A stretch of 8,033 nt of DNA from assembly GCA_020024615.1 (NCBI GenBank), contig JAHHTP010000046.1:1-8033 (forward strand), given 5' to 3'. Shown piece after piece: positions 5,608 to 8,033 of this stretch. The notes below the pieces were generated by a model, which was not told where the DNA came from, made no database searches, and saw only the letters and a list, made by a program, of their open reading frames with translations. Every line of letters begins with the position of its first letter. Within the stretch, counting starts at the first letter, position 1. The translations under genes were made by a program, and so were the position numbers. This DNA comes from Oscillospiraceae bacterium. GTDB lineage: Bacteria > Bacillota > Clostridia > Oscillospirales > Ruminococcaceae.

Positions 5608-6449
5608 AAAAAGCGAACAAGAAACTGATTATCGGGTGTTTCATATTAATAATTATTTTCATGATTATCGGGTGGATCATCTGGACGAATATAAGTATTA
5701 CCACCTCACATGTTACCATTCAGAACAAGAAAATTCCAGATGACTTTTCCAACTTTAAAATTGCGGAAATAGCAGACCTACATAACCATGCATGGGGCGA
5801 AAAACTTCTCAATCTGCTTGCGGATGAACATCCGGATATCATTGTGGTGACAGGTGATCTGGTCGATTCTTCCCATACAGATTTTGATATTGCTATGGAA
5901 TTTATCGGCGGTGCAACCCAAATAGCCCCTGTCTATTATGTGACAGGGAATCATGAAGCTTGGCTAGATCAGTATCCTGCACTTGAAAGCAGATTGGTGG
6001 ATGCCGGTGTGCATATGATGGACGATAAAAGTGAATGGATTGAAAAGGGAGATTCAAAAATCAATTTAGTGGGCATACAGGATCCTGATTTTGTACAACG
6101 GGTTACATTTGACGGTATCCAGGAATCCAGCGTCACAACGAAATTGCAATCCCTTTTGAACCATGATGATTATAATGTGGTTTTGTGCCATAGACCGGAA
6201 CTTTTCAATGAATATGTTGCAGTACAAGCAGATTTAGTTATCACAGGTCACGCGCACGGCGGTCAGGTTCGGATTCCTTTTGTTGGTGGCTTAGTTGCTC
6301 CCAATCAGGGATTTTTTCCAAAATATACCGAAGGCGTTTACACCCAGGATAAAACCGATATGGTGGTCAGTCGTGGACTGGGTAACTCCATTATCCCTAT
6401 CAGAATTAACAATCCCCCAGAACTGGTCATGATAACTTTGAATCAATAA
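5604..6449 (+). CDS. Membrane-anchored metallophosphoesterase (YkuE-like)
   Basis: 281 residues. Calcineurin-like phosphoesterase with an N-terminal membrane helix (about 9-28) and the catalytic domain expected outside. The dinuclear metal motifs are all present in order: ADLH with Asp58 and His60; VVTGDLVD with Asp85; VTGNHE with Asn116 and His117; LCHRPE with His196; and ITGHAHGGQ with His216 and His218, followed by the GLVAPNQG loop typical of the YkuE / UDP-2,3-diacylglucosamine hydrolase-like branch. Members act on phosphodiesters or pyrophosphates; the substrate here is unknown. ATG at 5604 has AAGGG (5590-5594) with a 9-base spacer and overlaps the stop of the remnant reading frame upstream. 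The next gene follows after 46 bases with no terminator between, so they are probably co-transcribed. Length and motifs are normal for the family. Confidence 0.9.
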   Translation: MKKANKKLIIGCFILIIIFMIIGWIIWTNISITTSHVTIQNKKIPDDFSNFKIAEIADLHNHAWGEKLLNLLADEHPDIIVVTGDLVDSSHTDFDIAMEFIGGATQIAPVYYVTGNHEAWLDQYPALESRLVDAGVHMMDDKSEWIEKGDSKINLVGIQDPDFVQRVTFDGIQESSVTTKLQSLLNHDDYNVVLCHRPELFNEYVAVQADLVITGHAHGGQVRIPFVGGLVAPNQGFFPKYTEGVYTQDKTDMVVSRGLGNSIIPIRINNPPELVMITLNQ

Positions 6450-6495
6450 ATTCGGATTTATCAGGCCATGAGCTGAATGAAAAGAGAGAAAAATA

Positions 6496-7341
6496 ATGGC
6501 TTTTAGCAAGACAATCCAAATGTATATTTTTGATGGAAATCCTAATGGTCGTATCATGTGCGAATTATCAAATTGGAACGGCCGAGTTTATAAAATTTCA
6601 AGAAACGAAATAGCTCAATTTGCACAGAGAAACGATTCCGAAAATACTGGTGTTTATTTTCTATTTGGAAAGGATGAAAATAATATTGATACGATTTATG
6701 TGGGGGAGGCAGAAAAGATATTAACACGCCTAAAGCAGCATCTAAACGATACCGCGTACTGGAATGACTGTATCGTGGTCATTAGCAAGGACAACCTGCT
6801 AAACAAAGCGCATGTGAAATATCTTGAAAACAAATTTTACAACATAGCGCAAGATACTGGCAGAGCAAATGTTATAAATTCCACAATACCAACCTGTTCA
6901 TCCATTTCCGAATATGATGAAGCGATGCTGTTAGAATTTATCAGCAACACAAAATTATTAGTAAATACTCTGGGTTATAAGGTGTTTGACTCCACTCAGG
7001 ATAGTTCCATCAAACAGGAAAATGACGCGTTATATTTTTATATCCATGCAGCCAGAGGTGCAGAAGCGAAAGGCGTTGTCGTTTCTGATGGTTTTACTGT
7101 TTTAAAAGATTCTGTCATCGCATCTTCATTCGTTCCAAGTATGCCAAGTGCATTACAGAACTTACGCGCTACTTTATTGTCTAAAAAAATAGTAGATGAA
7201 AACTACAAATTTACGCGGGATTATGTTTTCACAAGTCCTTCTTTAGCAGCTTCCATCGTCATGGGCAGAAACGCAAATGGGAGAATAGAATGGAAAACAG
7301 ATCAGCATCTACCATTAAAAAATATTGAAGAAGATTTATAA
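6496..7341 (+). CDS. GIY-YIG domain protein with C-terminal DUF4357
   Basis: 281 residues. The GIY-YIG nuclease-like domain spans about 50-130: TGVYFLF gives the 'GIY' strand (GVY 52-54), IYVGEAE the 'YIG' strand (YVG 68-70), followed by Arg78 in ILTRLKQH and a likely metal-binding Glu111 in KYLENKFY, so the active site looks complete. DUF4357 covers about 195-268 (DGFTVLKDSVIAS, then FTSPSLAASIVMGRNANG and a final W-K). Known: such two-domain proteins are widespread, presumed DNA-acting, and of unsettled function. ATG at 6496 has only a weak purine-rich site (AAAGAGAG, 6481-6488). It probably shares a transcript with the metallophosphoesterase and ends at the terminator from 7349. A role in DNA repair, restriction or element maintenance cannot be told apart from this sequence. 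Confidence 0.88.
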   Translation: MAFSKTIQMYIFDGNPNGRIMCELSNWNGRVYKISRNEIAQFAQRNDSENTGVYFLFGKDENNIDTIYVGEAEKILTRLKQHLNDTAYWNDCIVVISKDNLLNKAHVKYLENKFYNIAQDTGRANVINSTIPTCSSISEYDEAMLLEFISNTKLLVNTLGYKVFDSTQDSSIKQENDALYFYIHAARGAEAKGVVVSDGFTVLKDSVIASSFVPSMPSALQNLRATLLSKKIVDENYKFTRDYVFTSPSLAASIVMGRNANGRIEWKTDQHLPLKNIEEDL

Positions 7342-7348
7342 CCAAAAA

Positions 7349-7388
7349 GGGCTATCAGATTTCAAAAATCCGATAGCCCAATATTTTA
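7349..7388 (+). terminator. Intrinsic terminator after the GIY-YIG gene
   Basis: GGGCTATCAGAT (7349-7360) pairs with ATCCGATAGCCC (7368-7379): 12 positions with one A-C mismatch and a 7-base loop. ATATTTT follows, a short and imperfect T-tract. The hairpin begins 7 bases after the stop codon. Confidence 0.75.
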
Positions 7389-7423
7389 AATGGCAGAATT
7401 TTTGCATGACAACAATTTCTTTA

Positions 7424-7608
7424 TTCGCTGCGGAAACACAATGCCTCACTCCTGCGTTTTGCGCAGCCATTGGTACAGCGAAACGAATTTGGCAAATAGC
7501 ATTGTATGCAAAATCGCAGCAAGCCTTACAGCTGCAACGAGATGAAAGTAAGATGGAGAGAAAAGCGTGAAGTTGAGAAGAAGCGGTGGTTTGAACTTCG
7601 ACAACTTC
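7424..7608 (+). other. Hairpin-rich gene-free stretch; possible structured RNA or intergenic repeat
   Basis: No convincing gene was found. Four local structures can be read. One has co-linear nested helices: TTCGCTG/CAGCGAA (7424-7430, 7476-7482), AATG/CATT (7440-7443, 7468-7471) and CTGCG/CGCAG (7452-7456, 7462-7466). GCAT/ATGC lies at 7499-7509, GCAGC/GCTGC at 7516-7535, and GAAGTTG/CAACTTC at 7569-7608. A strong terminator follows at 7627. No promoter was identified. A small RNA, a palindromic intergenic repeat and a decayed element are all possible. Confidence 0.35.
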
Positions 7609-7615
7609 CAGTTTA

Positions 7616-7835
7616 CTATCCCATCCAGCAGTCATGCTCCCCAGCATGACTGCTTTTTAGGGCATTGTTCTCTGCTTCCAACATCTTCATTATCTTATTG
7701 GCTTCGGTGGGGCGTGTTGTATTTCTTTATGGTAGTCCACTCCTTTTCTGTGTAAATGTCCTCCCACCAATAGGAGAAAAGTGGGATATAAATCGGAACT
7801 ATTTTTGAAAAATCCGAAAATTTATTTGAGTTTTT
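7616..7835 (-). pseudogene. Possible decayed small reading frame with a frameshift
   Basis: Reading the minus strand from 7835, codons stay open through a protein-like run (FSYWWEDIYTEKEWTTIKKY) to a CCCC run (7712-7709). Dropping one C continues with TEANKIMKMLEAENNALK to a TAG at 7618-7616, about 72 codons in all. AAGGAG lies upstream of the second part, but the codon at the start position is ATA. No family was recognised. It could be the relic of a small mobile-element gene, or chance: short stretches like this are weak evidence, and the terminator hairpin at 7627 overlaps its end. Confidence 0.22.
7627..7658 (+). terminator. Perfect 12-bp hairpin terminator with no gene before it
   Basis: AGCAGTCATGCT (7627-7638) and AGCATGACTGCT (7643-7654) pair perfectly around a CCCC loop, followed by TTTTT (7654-7658). 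It is oriented for plus-strand transcription. The nearest upstream gene ends about 285 bases earlier and already has a terminator, so this hairpin either ends a separate transcript or belongs to a repeat. Confidence 0.6.
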
Positions 7836-8033
7836 TTAATGCAGCAAAGCCGCCATACCAGGGTTTTGGGAAGGCACTCCCCAACAAGATTCCATGGAAC
7901 AAAATGAGAAATAAGCGAAATTTGGCACTATGGTAGAATCTTGCTCTAAGAGACTACCGCACTTTCTACTGCTACTTTTTCTTCAACAACACACTTTTCA
8001 GCACTGTTACTTTCTCTTTAACTTTATAGTTTT
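7659..8033. other. Gene-free tail of the window
   Basis: About 375 bases with no intact gene. Besides the broken minus-strand frame ending at 7616, a further minus-strand open stretch of about 43 codons without ATG ends at a TAA at 7824-7822, and TCCCAC (7762-7767) can pair with GTGGGA (7781-7786). A T7 run lies at 7831-7837. Nothing here supports a functional call. Confidence 0.4.

Noticed and set aside
5375..5719. 114-codon minus-strand open frame across the divergent gap
   Set aside because: It runs antisense into the metallophosphoesterase, including its membrane helix codons, and has no recognisable domain or ribosome binding site.
7325..7570. 81-codon plus-strand open frame after the GIY-YIG gene
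   Set aside because: It overlaps the end of the GIY-YIG gene, reads through the terminator hairpin, and shows no domain.
7336..7647. 103-codon minus-strand open frame over the hairpin region
   Set aside because: It spans two terminator hairpins, its ATG lies inside the stem at 7643-7654, and its Cys/Ala-rich content does not resemble a known protein. It might reflect a repeat family, but coding is not supported.
7822..7953. Minus-strand open stretch of about 43 codons ending at TAA 7824-7822
   Set aside because: No ATG, no ribosome binding site and a stop just upstream. It may be part of a repeat, but there is no basis for calling a gene.

Overview
The window looks like part of a chromosome of a moderately AT-rich Firmicute, most likely a gut-type Clostridia (Oscillospiraceae/Lachnospiraceae-like). 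This is inferred from protein style, strong GGAGG/AGGAG Shine-Dalgarno sites, use of TTG starts, and a surface receptor built from two-component-type propeller repeats joined to a c-di-GMP enzyme. No rRNA, tRNA, CRISPR array or intact mobile element was seen.

Layout. (1) Bases 1-268 are a leader with small inverted repeats, a possible promoter and a clear ribosome binding site. (2) Bases 269-3185 (+) hold one large gene for a secreted/transmembrane sensor: signal peptide, about 14 propeller repeats, Y_Y_Y domain, one membrane helix, and a cytoplasmic HD-GYP c-di-GMP phosphodiesterase. As given, it is split into two frames at a run of eight A's (1824-1831); seven A's would restore a 971-residue protein. 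(3) A bidirectional terminator (3211-3250) separates it from a convergent two-gene operon on the minus strand: a processive family 2 glycosyltransferase (5240-3972) followed, with a 2-base overlap, by a membrane-anchored polysaccharide deacetylase (3975-3280). Both probably start at TTG. (4) The divergent gap 5250-5603 holds a candidate promoter and what looks like the broken 5' end of a nitrilase-family gene, whose stop overlaps the start of the next gene. (5) Bases 5604-7341 (+) encode a membrane-anchored YkuE-like metallophosphoesterase and a GIY-YIG/DUF4357 protein, ending at a hairpin terminator. (6) Bases 7390-8033 have no intact gene. They hold a cluster of hairpins ending in a perfect 12-bp terminator, then short broken reading frames on the minus strand, and look like a structured RNA, an intergenic repeat or a decayed mobile region.

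How the parts may work together (inference): the sensor could bind an extracellular ligand, perhaps a glycan, and change c-di-GMP breakdown inside the cell. The convergent operon would make and partly deacetylate a beta-linked amino-sugar exopolysaccharide (a minimal PgaC/IcaA plus IcaB-like pair). Exopolysaccharide synthesis is a classic c-di-GMP output, so the two units may form one surface/biofilm module, with on/off control possible at the homopolymer tracts. The metallophosphoesterase/GIY-YIG pair shows no clear link to this module.
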